Of a DNA stretch of 46,503 nucleotides, positions 1 to 10,175 are shown one piece after another. Position 1 is the first letter of the stretch; the number at the start of each line of letters is the position of its first letter. Source of the stretch: Phascolarctobacterium sp. (lineage in GTDB: Bacteria; Bacillota; Negativicutes; Acidaminococcales; Acidaminococcaceae); contig JAUNWI010000014.1 of NCBI GenBank assembly GCA_030540395.1, positions 1-46,503 on the forward strand, in the 5' to 3' direction. A model generated the notes under the pieces. That model saw only the letters and a program-made list of their open reading frames with translations, made no database searches and had not been told where the DNA came from. A program made the translations under genes and the position numbers.

Positions 1-12
1 TGGTATAATAAA

Positions 13-40
13 TTGCTATACTAGTATCACGAGCTATAAT
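13..40 (+). promoter_or_regulatory. putative sigma-70 promoter of the pcrA operon
   Basis: A TTGCTA box (13-18) is followed after 16 bp by a perfect TATAAT (35-40), so transcription should begin near 47. A second TATAAT at 4-9 has its -35 region outside the window. A short inverted repeat CTTGG/CCAAG (42-57) lies at the expected transcript start. No gene was found in 1-179. Confidence 0.5.
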
Positions 41-185
41 GCTTGGGTAGTGCCAAGAACTTGTAGGACTTTAATTATGCAGAGTTTGCCTTAGAGAATA
101 TTGGCATTGCAAGCTTAGGGAGTATTGCTATCCTTCGCCGAATTTGGCAAGGGTGGCAGAGAAATAGACGGAGGTTTTCTTGAAG

Positions 186-2408
186 ATGATAGATACATTG
201 CAAGGCTTGAATAAGGAGCAGGCGGAGGCCGTGCGCACCATTAACGGACCTATGCTGATTTTGGCAGGTGCCGGCAGCGGCAAAACCAAGGTTTTGACCT
301 GCCGTGTGGCCCATTTGCTGCAGCAGGGTGTGCGTCCTTACCGCATCCTAGCCATCACCTTTACCAATAAAGCCGCAGCAGAAATGCGGGAGCGTGTGGA
401 TAAAATGGCCGGTCCTGCGGCCAAGGATGTGTGGCTTTTTACCTTCCATGCCTTTTGTGCAAGAGTGTTGCGCCGGGATATCGATAAGCTGGGCCAATAT
501 AGCAATAATTTTGCTATTTACGATACCACTGATACGAAAAATTTGATTAAACAGATTCTCAAGGAAATGAATCTGGATGAAAAGCGTTTCCAGCCTGCTG
601 GTATTATCGGTCGCATTAGCAATGCGAAAAATGAGCTGTTGGGCGTGAAGGAATTCGCTGCGCAAGCGGGGGATTTTTACGAGGAAAAGGTGGCGCAGAT
701 TTACGAAGCCTACGAGGGCAAGCTGCGGGCCAATAATGCGGTGGATTTTGATGATTTACTGCTCCTGACACTGCGCCTGCTGCAGGAGGTTCCCGAAGCA
801 AGGGAAAAATATCAGGACAAATTTGATTACATCATGGTTGACGAGTACCAGGATACCAACCATGTGCAATATCTTCTGACCAAGCTTTTGGCGGGCAAGC
901 ACCACAATCTTTGCGTGGTGGGTGATGCGGACCAAAGCATTTACGGCTGGCGTGGCGCGGATATCCGCAACATTTTGGACTTTGAAAAGGATTATCCTGA
1001 AGCCAAGCTGGTGAAGCTGGAGCAAAACTATCGCAGCACGCAGGTGATTTTAGACGCCGCCAATGCGGTGATTGAAAATAATACTGGGCGCAAGCCGAAG
1101 AATTTGTGGACTAATAATGGTATGGGTACGGAAATTACCTATTACCAGGCGGTGGACGAAAGGGACGAGGCTCGCTTTGTCATTGAGCGGATGCAGGAGC
1201 TGCAGCTCAAGGAGGGCGCGAAATTGGGAGATATGGCCGTTCTGTATCGTACCAATACTCAGTCCCGTGTATTTGAAGAAATGCTCATTAAAAGTGGCAT
1301 GGCCTACACCATGGTGGGCGGCACTAAATTTTATGAGCGCAAGGAAATCAAGGACATTATCGCATATCTGCGCTTGATTTGTAATCCCCATGATGGCTTA
1401 AGCTTGGAGCGTATTATCAATGTGCCCCGTCGAGGTATTGGTGATGCGACCTTGGCGCGTTTGCAGAGCTATGCCACTGAAACTAACCAAAGCATGTTTG
1501 ATGTAATTTCCAATGCCAGCGAGGTGCCGGGACTGTCTGCTCGCTTTGTGAGCAAGCTGGATGAGCTGGCAGGCATCCTCTTTGATTTCATGGGTGAGGC
1601 GCCGGATATGAGCGTGAAGGATTTGATTGTGGAAGTAATGCAGCGTACGGGCTATCAGGAGGAGCTGGAGCTGGGACGCAGTGCTCAGGACCAAAGCCGC
1701 TTGGAGAATCTGCAGGAGCTCTTGAGCGTGGCCGAGGACTTTGCCGAAAAGGCTGCTCGCAATGGGGACGAGGCTTCCTTAGAGAACTTCCTCAGCGAGG
1801 TAGCACTGGTTTCAGATATTGACGATGCAGAGTTGGGCGAGGAAGCAGTGACACTGATGACGCTGCACAGCGCCAAGGGCTTGGAATTCCCCACGGTTTT
1901 TTTGGTGGGCATGGAAGAGGGCATTTTTCCCCATGCACGCACGCTTTTGGACGAGGAAGAAATTGAGGAGGAGCGCCGCATTTGCTATGTGGGCATCACC
2001 AGAGCGGAGAAGCGCTTGTACTTGAGTAATGCGAAAATGCGCATGATTTATGGTCATACCTTGAGCTACCCGCCCTCCCGCTTTTTGCAGGAGGTGCCGC
2101 GGAATTTGCTTCACGAGTATCGCAGACCCATCCAGCAAAGGGTGGTGCTGCGGGATGTGCCGCGTCAGCAGGATTACCAGCCTAGAACAAGCAATTGGTT
2201 CTTACAAAATAAGAGCAGCTTTGTACCCAAGGAAAGCAGCAGTAGTGCCAGCTTCAAGGCGGGGGACAGAGTGAATCACAAAAAATGGGGCCTAGGCACC
2301 ATTGTGGCTGTAAAGGATACGGAGGATGGTCAAGAGGTGAAGGTGGCCTTTAATGGGGGCGGCATTCGCAGCTTGCTCACGAAGTATGCGGTGCTGCAGA
2401 AGATGTAA
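186..2408 (+). CDS. pcrA: ATP-dependent DNA helicase PcrA (UvrD/Rep, SF1A)
   Basis: This is a 3'-5' DNA helicase acting in nucleotide excision repair, replication-fork clearance and plasmid rolling-circle replication. All SF1 motifs are visible: Walker A AGAGSGKT with Lys33, Walker B DEYQDT, the GDADQSIYGWRGA motif, the QNYRST motif, TLHSAKGLEF and the arginine-containing YVGITRAEKRLY. The C-terminus has the PcrA-type beta domain (about residues 690-740, AGDRVNHKKWGLGTI) that binds RNA polymerase in Bacillus. The length of 740 aa matches Firmicute PcrA. I chose ATG 186; the GGAGG at 170-174 is 11 bp away, and a TTG at 180 (spacing 5) is an alternative giving two more residues. It is followed after 75 bp by ligA, the usual pcrA-ligA pairing in Firmicutes. 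Confidence 0.96.
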   Translation: MIDTLQGLNKEQAEAVRTINGPMLILAGAGSGKTKVLTCRVAHLLQQGVRPYRILAITFTNKAAAEMRERVDKMAGPAAKDVWLFTFHAFCARVLRRDIDKLGQYSNNFAIYDTTDTKNLIKQILKEMNLDEKRFQPAGIIGRISNAKNELLGVKEFAAQAGDFYEEKVAQIYEAYEGKLRANNAVDFDDLLLLTLRLLQEVPEAREKYQDKFDYIMVDEYQDTNHVQYLLTKLLAGKHHNLCVVGDADQSIYGWRGADIRNILDFEKDYPEAKLVKLEQNYRSTQVILDAANAVIENNTGRKPKNLWTNNGMGTEITYYQAVDERDEARFVIERMQELQLKEGAKLGDMAVLYRTNTQSRVFEEMLIKSGMAYTMVGGTKFYERKEIKDIIAYLRLICNPHDGLSLERIINVPRRGIGDATLARLQSYATETNQSMFDVISNASEVPGLSARFVSKLDELAGILFDFMGEAPDMSVKDLIVEVMQRTGYQEELELGRSAQDQSRLENLQELLSVAEDFAEKAARNGDEASLENFLSEVALVSDIDDAELGEEAVTLMTLHSAKGLEFPTVFLVGMEEGIFPHARTLLDEEEIEEERRICYVGITRAEKRLYLSNAKMRMIYGHTLSYPPSRFLQEVPRNLLHEYRRPIQQRVVLRDVPRQQDYQPRTSNWFLQNKSSFVPKESSSSASFKAGDRVNHKKWGLGTIVAVKDTEDGQEVKVAFNGGGIRSLLTKYAVLQKM

Positions 2409-2410
2409 AA

Positions 2411-4568
<2,158 letters not shown>

Positions 4569-4578
4569 GGAGTTCTTT

Positions 4579-5262
4579 ATGAAAAGACTAATAACGTTAA
4601 TAATTATGGCTTTTGTAATGTGTTTCTCCCTTACTGCTTTTGCCGCGCAGGAGGAAATTAGCTCCATTGATGCCCTGGATAAGGGTGTTGCCGACACGGG
4701 CGAAACCCATTTCACCAAGAGCGATGTAAAACTGACCGAATGCACCCTGCCCTACACCGTGGCCGTGCTTCCCTATGTGGATACCTCTGGCCTCGAAGGT
4801 CGCAGCCGGGAAATGGCAGTGGGTGCCATCAAGGACACCTTGAAGAAAAAGTATCCTGCCAAAAAGACTAGCGTGACAAAAATCGTTAGCAATAACATGG
4901 TGCAACGGGCGCTGCTGGATAATCCCATGGAAAACCCTGAGGTGCCTACTCTGGCAGAGCTGGTTGCCATTGGCGAAGCCTGCGGTGCGGATAGAGTGAT
5001 TTTCGTAAGCATTTTGCCGGCTCGCGAAAAGGAAACGGGCTTTATGGTGATTGCCGGTACCCAAACCTACAGCGCTACGGTGATGATGAAGCTGAAGTGC
5101 GTGGATGTAAACGAGGAAAAATTCCTCTTTAACCAAAATGTGGAGGGCATTGGCTCCTCTACTTCCGTAAACTTTTGGAAAATTGGTCAGCCTAGCCGTG
5201 CCAAGGCGGTGAAGCGTGGGGTGACCGATTGCATGGAGTTCTTTTTGACCAGCTTTGATTAA
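4579..5262 (+). CDS. small exported protein, CsgG-like beginning, function unknown
   Basis: The 227-aa product begins with MKRLITLIIMAFVMCFSLTA followed by an AFAA site, a clear Sec signal peptide without a convincing lipobox, so the mature protein should be periplasmic. After about 30 polar residues comes TVAVLPYVDTSG, the kind of 'VAVLPF' strand that opens CsgG and related surface-assembly or LptE/DUF4136-like folds. Next are a helix, a segment LVAIGEACGADRVIFVSIL, and a beta-rich half ending in FFLTSFD. That similarity is recalled, not computed, so the family is tentative. ATG 4579 has AAGGAG at 4567-4572 (6 bp spacing). An ATG at 4561 overlapping ligA would disrupt the signal peptide and is rejected. 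The gene is co-transcribed with ligA. Confidence 0.75.
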   Translation: MKRLITLIIMAFVMCFSLTAFAAQEEISSIDALDKGVADTGETHFTKSDVKLTECTLPYTVAVLPYVDTSGLEGRSREMAVGAIKDTLKKKYPAKKTSVTKIVSNNMVQRALLDNPMENPEVPTLAELVAIGEACGADRVIFVSILPAREKETGFMVIAGTQTYSATVMMKLKCVDVNEEKFLFNQNVEGIGSSTSVNFWKIGQPSRAKAVKRGVTDCMEFFLTSFD

Positions 5263-5278
5263 TTAGGGAGGTGTCGTT

Positions 5279-6112
5279 ATGGAACAAGCCGAGTGGAATG
5301 AATATGTACACAAAGTGGCAACTTGGGATGTGCCCTTGCCGCTGCACATGGTGAATAATTATGATGATTGGAAATGCCGCAGCATTGTGGGCCGTTGCCT
5401 GCTGATGATGAAGGACGTGGAGGGCGCTATGAATGTGCTGGCCACTGTGCGCGATATTAAGCCCAATCTGGATGACGCTCCGGAGTTTGGCTTTAGCGAG
5501 GCGGAGCACAAGGCACTGTGCCTGCGTGATTTGGCAGAAATCATTTGGATGATTACCGGCACTGGCGACGCGCCTGTGTTTTATCTGAACGAGGCCTATA
5601 AGCTGTGCCGCGCTTATCAGCATGTGTTTAAGGCTGCGGATAGGGGCAAGATTTGGGTGCGCAAGCTGGAAATCATGCGCTCCTGCGGCCTGGAGGACAA
5701 GGCTTTGGCAGAGGCTCACGCTATGCTGGAGGCAGAAAAGGCCAACGAGGGCATCAATCCTTATCGTTTCCGCGCGCTAGTATTTATGGGTGAGAGCATG
5801 GCGGCTAAGGGTGATTATCTCAAGGGCTCTCTTTTAATTGCGGAGGCTTATAAATCCTATCCCTGCACCGAGGCTACGGAAAAGGATTTGGCAGAGGCTG
5901 CGGCGACTGCTGAGCCTAAGGAGCGTTACGAAAAGTATCTGCACTGCACTGAAATTCCTTATCAACCCTGGGAGCGGGATAATATCCCCACCTTGGAGGA
6001 TGTGCACCGTTTGCAGGAGGAAAATTACGCCAAGCGCGAGGCTGCCAAAGCTGGCGGTGGCGCGGAAAGCGTAGCCGAGATTATGAAGCAGTTCCAAAAG
6101 AAAGCAGAATAA
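5279..6112 (+). CDS. helical-repeat (TPR-like) cytosolic protein, function unknown
   Basis: The 277-aa product has no signal peptide or membrane segment and is made of amphipathic helices with TPR-like spacing: RCLLMMKDVEGAMNVLATVR near 40-60, ALCLRDLAEIIWMI near 80, and the later pairs EIMRSCGLEDKALAEAHAML and FMGESMAAKGDYLKGSLLIA. Such proteins usually act as protein-binding scaffolds. I do not recognise a named family. A good Shine-Dalgarno (GGGAGGTG, 5265-5272) precedes ATG 5279, and the gene starts 16 bp after the previous stop. It is therefore the last gene of the pcrA-ligA operon, before the terminator at 6124-6158. A link with the exported protein just upstream is possible from position only. 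Confidence 0.8.
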   Translation: MEQAEWNEYVHKVATWDVPLPLHMVNNYDDWKCRSIVGRCLLMMKDVEGAMNVLATVRDIKPNLDDAPEFGFSEAEHKALCLRDLAEIIWMITGTGDAPVFYLNEAYKLCRAYQHVFKAADRGKIWVRKLEIMRSCGLEDKALAEAHAMLEAEKANEGINPYRFRALVFMGESMAAKGDYLKGSLLIAEAYKSYPCTEATEKDLAEAAATAEPKERYEKYLHCTEIPYQPWERDNIPTLEDVHRLQEENYAKREAAKAGGGAESVAEIMKQFQKKAE

Positions 6113-6123
6113 GTGGTAGCTAT

Positions 6124-6158
6124 AAAGCTGGTGTGAGCGGTGCTTGCACCAGCTTTTT
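6124..6158 (+). terminator. rho-independent terminator of the pcrA-ligA operon
   Basis: AAAGCTGGTGTGAGC pairs with GCTTGCACCAGCTTT around a GGT loop, giving a 15-bp stem with a few G-U pairs, followed by further Ts. Confidence 0.9.
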
Positions 6159-6277
6159 AAATACTCGATTAAAACGAGTGATTAACGATTTTTATACCCA
6201 GGTACTAAAAATTCTGATAAAATAGAGAACAGATTGAATTAACTATACTGTTTGATAAATTTATGACGAAGGGATGT

Positions 6278-7549
6278 ATGAAGGGTATGAAAAAGAAGGT
6301 TCTTGCTTTTGCTGCTGCGGCAGTTTTGATGGCTCCCCAAATGGTGGGCGCTGAAGGCTTTGCGATTTATGAATGGTCTGCTGAAGGTATGGGTATGGCT
6401 GGCGCCCGCATGTTTGCGGAAAACGATGCTGCTAACTTGGCTTATAACCCGGCTTCTATTACTAAGGTGAAGGGTGAGGCATTTAAGGTGTCTGCTACTT
6501 ATTTGAGCCCTCATGGAAAGTACGATACTAAAGGTAATCCTGCGTTGGGAGGCCAAGACGAGTCTGGTCACAATCGTGTTCATCCTGCTTGGGCTCCTGG
6601 CATGTACTATGTAAAGCAGATCAACGATAAAGAATGGTTCGGCATGGGTACTTGGAGTCGTTTTGGCATGGTATCTCAGTTTGAGCGCAATACTTCTGCT
6701 GCTTCTAATTCCTTTAGTGCCAAAATGAATGGTATTACTTTGGGTGCGAACTATGCGCGCAAAATGGATAAGAAGTGGACTGCGTCTTTAGGTGCTGAAA
6801 TAAACTATGTTGGCTTACAATTAGATAAAAATCTTTGGTCTGGTAGTATGGAAATTCCTGCAAATGCTATTCACATGGAGGGCGAAACCTATGCACTGGG
6901 ATGGAATGCAGCTGCAAATTATGCATTTGACGAAAAGAATGAAGTAGGTGTTGTATATCGTAGTGCAATTAATCACTCTATGGATGCTGACTACGATTAT
7001 CATGGTTATTTTGCTGGACCCAATGGTGCATATGGTGATGCATATGCATGTGTAACTTTGCCTGAAAGTATTACTTTAGGCTATAATCATAAGTTTGATG
7101 ATAAAACTCGCGTTGAGTTGAACTATACTTGGACTCGTTGGGAGCGTTACGATGCTCTGAATATTTCTGTAAACCCACCTATTAATACACCTCTTGGTCC
7201 TGTAGATGCTATGAATGTAGATAAAGACTGGACTAACGGCAAACGTTTTGCTATTGGCTTAGAGCATAAGTTTAGCGATAAATATTCTGGCCTGCTGGGT
7301 TATGCTTTTGACCATTCCAACATTCCCTATGATGGTGGCGATTTTATGATTCCTACTGGAACCCGTACCACCTATTCTGTTGGTGCTCAATACCATGACA
7401 AGAAGCAAACTTTAGCGTTTTCTATCGGATTTATGAATGTTGGTAGTTTGGATTTTAAAGGTAATGGTAAAACTGACACCTTTGCTTCCGCTCACACCCG
7501 CGACAGCTACACCAAGATGGCTTCCATCTCCTATCAACGCAATTTCTAA
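6278..7549 (+). CDS. FadL/OmpP1-family outer-membrane transporter
   Basis: This is a predicted 14-strand outer-membrane barrel of the FadL family, which lets long-chain fatty acids and other hydrophobic compounds through. A signal peptide (MKKKVLAFAAAAVLMAPQMV, cleaved before AEGF) precedes the family's N-terminal hatch signature with GMGMAGA, NDAANLAYNPA and a following lysine-rich turn. The barrel has alternating aromatic strands and ends in Phe (SYQRNF), the usual BAM recognition end. Length is about 423 aa, typical for the family. Three ATGs (6263, 6278, 6287) are in frame. GAAGGGA at 6268-6274 best serves 6278, while 6287 gives the tidiest signal peptide, so the exact start is uncertain. 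It is a single-gene unit between terminators. Presence of the barrel supports a diderm host. Confidence 0.92.
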   Translation: MKGMKKKVLAFAAAAVLMAPQMVGAEGFAIYEWSAEGMGMAGARMFAENDAANLAYNPASITKVKGEAFKVSATYLSPHGKYDTKGNPALGGQDESGHNRVHPAWAPGMYYVKQINDKEWFGMGTWSRFGMVSQFERNTSAASNSFSAKMNGITLGANYARKMDKKWTASLGAEINYVGLQLDKNLWSGSMEIPANAIHMEGETYALGWNAAANYAFDEKNEVGVVYRSAINHSMDADYDYHGYFAGPNGAYGDAYACVTLPESITLGYNHKFDDKTRVELNYTWTRWERYDALNISVNPPINTPLGPVDAMNVDKDWTNGKRFAIGLEHKFSDKYSGLLGYAFDHSNIPYDGGDFMIPTGTRTTYSVGAQYHDKKQTLAFSIGFMNVGSLDFKGNGKTDTFASAHTRDSYTKMASISYQRNF

Positions 7550-7559
7550 TTTCATATTT

Positions 7560-7594
7560 AAAAAGGCTCTCTCCGCTTGGGGAGGGCCTTTTTT
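7560..7594 (+). terminator. rho-independent terminator of the FadL-family gene
   Basis: AAAAAGGCTCTCTCC (7560-7574) pairs over 15 bp, with two G-U pairs, with GGGGAGGGCCTTTTT (7579-7593) around a GCTT loop. The A-tract and T-tract could let it act on both strands. Confidence 0.92.
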
Positions 7595-7595
7595 A

Positions 7596-7914
7596 TTAAG
7601 GCGTTATCGCTCAAAGGTATACCTGAGAAGTGCTCCGGTCTGCGCATGCTTGATGCAATGTTCACATAGAGCGCTTAATCCGTCAAGAGCAAAACCTCCT
7701 ATAGCGTGACGAGGCGCTTCGCGAACATGCGAGCCTGTCCATTGCTATCGTATTTCGATTATTCATCTAATTGCTAGCGCAGTCGCATTCTTGCCTACGC
7801 CACTTCCCAGGTATACGCTTTTCGCTTGCGAAGTAATCACAGCTCCCTTGCTGATTACTCATTGCTCAATTCTGCTTTTCAAGAAGTATTTTTGGGTTCT
7901 ATACTACAAACTAC
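7596..7914. other. non-coding stretch with short palindromes, no gene seen
   Basis: About 320 bp without a supportable reading frame. It holds a perfect palindrome AGGTATACCT (7615-7624), a second copy of its left part AGGTATAC (7809-7816), a GC-rich imperfect hairpin near 7710-7735 (GGCGCTTCGC facing GCGAGCC) and an 8-bp inverted repeat AGTAATCA/TGATTACT (7832-7859). It may be a decayed mobile or repetitive element, or contain an untranslated RNA. I could not match it to a known RNA family. Confidence 0.4.
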
Positions 7915-7943
7915 AAGACAAATTGACAAATTTATACTATAAT
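7915..7943 (+). promoter_or_regulatory. putative promoter of the ferredoxin-dehydrogenase operon
   Basis: AAGACA (7915-7920), 17 bp, then a perfect TATAAT (7938-7943). A TTGACA at 7923-7928 is wrongly spaced for this -10. The start of transcription would be near 7950, about 30 bp ahead of the first gene. Confidence 0.6.
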
Positions 7944-7981
7944 AAAAAGTTAGATATAGTATGAAATTGAAGGTGACAATT

Positions 7982-8758
7982 ATGTCCGTAATCTTTTATT
8001 TTAGTGGCACGGGCAACTGCCTGGACGTGGCCAAGCAAGCGGCCGCCGTCCTGAAGGACTGCCGTTTGGAGCCCATTGCGCGCTATATAGCTAAACCCTA
8101 TAAGGTGGAAGATGAAGTGGTGGGTATTGTGAGCCCCGTATTCAGCGCCAGTCTGCCTCCTTATGTGCAGGAGTTTTTGGCCAAGCTGGAGGCAACGCCG
8201 GAGTATACCTTTGGCATCGTGACCATGGGCGGCATGCAGGGCAGAGCTTTAAAGTGTATGCAGGAGCTTTTGCTCAAGCGTGATATTACGCTGAACTACG
8301 CCGCTACGGTGCTGATGCCGGATAATATCTTTAACACACCGGAGCTGAAGGCTTCCCAAATGCTGACGGCAGCGGACCGAGCACTGGCGAAAATCGTGAG
8401 CGATATTCATGCTGGCAAGCAGGATGTACAGCTGTGCCAAGAGAGCTACTTGTGGAAGTACGGTGGCATCAGCCTGTGCTGGTGGTATCTGCGTACATTT
8501 TTAAAGATTGGGCAGTTCAAGGTGGACTGCGATGCCTGTGTAAGCTGCGGTCAATGCGCCAAAATCTGCCCTGTAGGCAATATCAAAATGGTTAATGGTC
8601 GCCCTGCCTTTGGGAACAACTGCACCACCTGCTTGGCTTGTGTGCATTGGTGTCCCAAGCATGCCATCCAAATGGGTAGCGTGAACAAAATGGGCAGCAA
8701 GCGTTATGTAAATCCTAATATCAAAATACAAGAAATGTTTAATCAGGAGGGGAAATAA
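7982..8758 (+). CDS. EFR1-type flavodoxin/ferredoxin fusion protein
   Basis: The 258-aa electron-transfer protein begins with a flavodoxin-like domain: the first strand VIFYFSGTGNC contains the phosphate loop SGTGN, and TMGGMQGRA follows near residue 80. The C-terminal third has two [4Fe-4S] motifs, CDACVSCGQCAKICP and CTTCLACVHWCP (about residues 182-220), as in the EFR1 family. It should pass electrons between low-potential carriers in the cytosol; the partner is not shown. ATG 7982 has AGGTGA at 7971-7976, whereas ATG 7961 overlaps no ribosome-binding site and adds MKLKVTI. Its stop overlaps the ATG of the next gene by one base (TAATG at 8756-8760), so the two are translationally coupled and probably work together. 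Confidence 0.9.
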   Translation: MSVIFYFSGTGNCLDVAKQAAAVLKDCRLEPIARYIAKPYKVEDEVVGIVSPVFSASLPPYVQEFLAKLEATPEYTFGIVTMGGMQGRALKCMQELLLKRDITLNYAATVLMPDNIFNTPELKASQMLTAADRALAKIVSDIHAGKQDVQLCQESYLWKYGGISLCWWYLRTFLKIGQFKVDCDACVSCGQCAKICPVGNIKMVNGRPAFGNNCTTCLACVHWCPKHAIQMGSVNKMGSKRYVNPNIKIQEMFNQEGK

Positions 8759-10164
8759 TGACTACTTATAATCCTGTCAGCCCGGAATTTTTGGCTGAAG
8801 TAGAAGCCGTAATTGGCAAAGAAAATGTCTTTACTGATCCCGACAAGCTGGATATGTACAAAACCGACGAGGAATATGATCCCCGTCGCTTTCGTGTGCC
8901 CGAAGCAGTGGTGCGTCCCGGCAATGCCGAGGAAATCGCTGCCATCGTAAAGCTGTGCAACAAATACATGGTGCCCATCACCGTGCGCAGCGGCGGCACC
9001 AGCCTTGCTGACGGCGTCATCGCTGTCTGCGGCGGTATCATCCTGTTAATGGAACGCCTGAACAAGATTATCGAAATGAATACCGAGGGTATGTATGTTG
9101 TGGCCGAAGCAGGCGTGCGCACCGTGGACATTCAAAAAATGGCCAATGATGCGGGCTTCCTTTATGCCGGCGATCCCTGCAGTGCCGAATCCTGCATGAT
9201 TGGTGCGAATCTGGCAACTAACGCCGGTGGCAACAAGGCAGTGCGCTATGGCGTAACCCGCAATCAGGTCTATGGCTTGGAAATGGTCACCCCTGAGGGC
9301 GAAATTGTGGAGGTGGGTGCTCGCCTCAAAAAATGCTCCACTGGCTACTGCATGGAGCAGCTGGTTATGGGCAGTGAGGGTACCTTGGGCATCATCACCA
9401 AGGTATGCTTGAAGCTCCTCCCCATGCCTCCGTATCGCTTCGATGTGCTGGCTGTTTTCGAGGACCCCCATATGGCCTTGAGCCTGGTAGCTAAAATCAA
9501 TAAGGCTGGCATCAACCCCACCAGCATCGAATATATGGACAATTCCTATGTGCGTGCTACAGCGGATTACATCGAGTTCAAGGGTGCGCCCCATTATGAA
9601 ACCGGCATTTATGTCATTATCACTGTGGAAACCTTCACCGAGGAAGAGCTGGATAGCAAAATGGAGCAGCTCAATGATTTGTGCGAGGAAGCAGGCGCTG
9701 TGGATGTTTTGGAGGCCGATGACCGCATTTGGTCCATGCGCCGCAATTGCCAAGAGTCCATCTCCTTGGTTAGCAAGGTTTCCTTGACCGATGACGTGGT
9801 TGTACCCGTGGATAAAATCGCTAGCACCATTAAAGAAATCATGCAAATCGGCGAAAAATATCCCTTCCCCATTCCGGTTAAGGTCAATGCGCACATTGGC
9901 GATGGCAACCTGCATCTGGTGCTGTGCAAATGCGATATGACTGACGAGGATTGGGAAAAATATGTGCATGAGTTCCATGAAGAGGTTTATGCTTATGCCT
10001 ACGCTCAGGGCGGCCGTTTGGCTGGTGAGCATGGCATTGGCGCTAAAAAGCTGGCCTACATGGAAGAGTTCACTCCTGCAGGCGAGCTGGAGCTGATGCG
10101 CAAGATTAAACGTGCGTGGGATCCCAATAATATCTTAAATCCTGGCAAAATCTTTAACGCATAA
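8758..10164 (+). CDS. FAD-dependent 2-hydroxyacid dehydrogenase, GlcD/D-LDH type, copy 1
   Basis: This 468-aa flavoprotein belongs to the VAO/PCMH superfamily (FAD_binding_4 followed by FAD-oxidase_C), oxidising D-lactate, glycolate or related 2-hydroxyacids. The FAD domain (about 40-215) shows VRSGGTSLADG for the pyrophosphate, TNAGGNKAVRYGVTRNQV and GSEGTLGIITK. The C-terminal substrate cap has NAHIGDGNLH and the conserved GEHGIGAKK near the end, followed by WDPNNILNPGK. No cysteine-rich Fe-S domain is fused to it, so an electron acceptor such as Etf, a GlcF-like subunit or the ferredoxin upstream is needed. It is the first of three tandem paralogues. The substrate cannot be decided by sequence; D-lactate or D-2-hydroxyglutarate are candidates in Negativicutes. 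Confidence 0.9.
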   Translation: MTTYNPVSPEFLAEVEAVIGKENVFTDPDKLDMYKTDEEYDPRRFRVPEAVVRPGNAEEIAAIVKLCNKYMVPITVRSGGTSLADGVIAVCGGIILLMERLNKIIEMNTEGMYVVAEAGVRTVDIQKMANDAGFLYAGDPCSAESCMIGANLATNAGGNKAVRYGVTRNQVYGLEMVTPEGEIVEVGARLKKCSTGYCMEQLVMGSEGTLGIITKVCLKLLPMPPYRFDVLAVFEDPHMALSLVAKINKAGINPTSIEYMDNSYVRATADYIEFKGAPHYETGIYVIITVETFTEEELDSKMEQLNDLCEEAGAVDVLEADDRIWSMRRNCQESISLVSKVSLTDDVVVPVDKIASTIKEIMQIGEKYPFPIPVKVNAHIGDGNLHLVLCKCDMTDEDWEKYVHEFHEEVYAYAYAQGGRLAGEHGIGAKKLAYMEEFTPAGELELMRKIKRAWDPNNILNPGKIFNA

Positions 10165-10175
10165 GGAAGTTCAAC

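Noticed and set aside
67..183. Upstream frame ending at the pcrA start (ENIGIASLGSIAILRRIW...)
   Set aside because: It is closed by a stop at 64-66 and has no usable start codon or ribosome-binding site; it overlaps a better explained promoter and leader region.
7923..7928. TTGACA as the -35 box of the ferredoxin operon
   Set aside because: It lies only 9 bp from the TATAAT at 7938 and 26 bp from the TATAGT at 7955, so neither spacing works.
9046..10032. Long - strand open frames opposite the dehydrogenase genes (also 11835-12458)
   Set aside because: They lack ribosome-binding sites and mirror strongly conserved + strand genes; shadow frames are common in codon-biased DNA.
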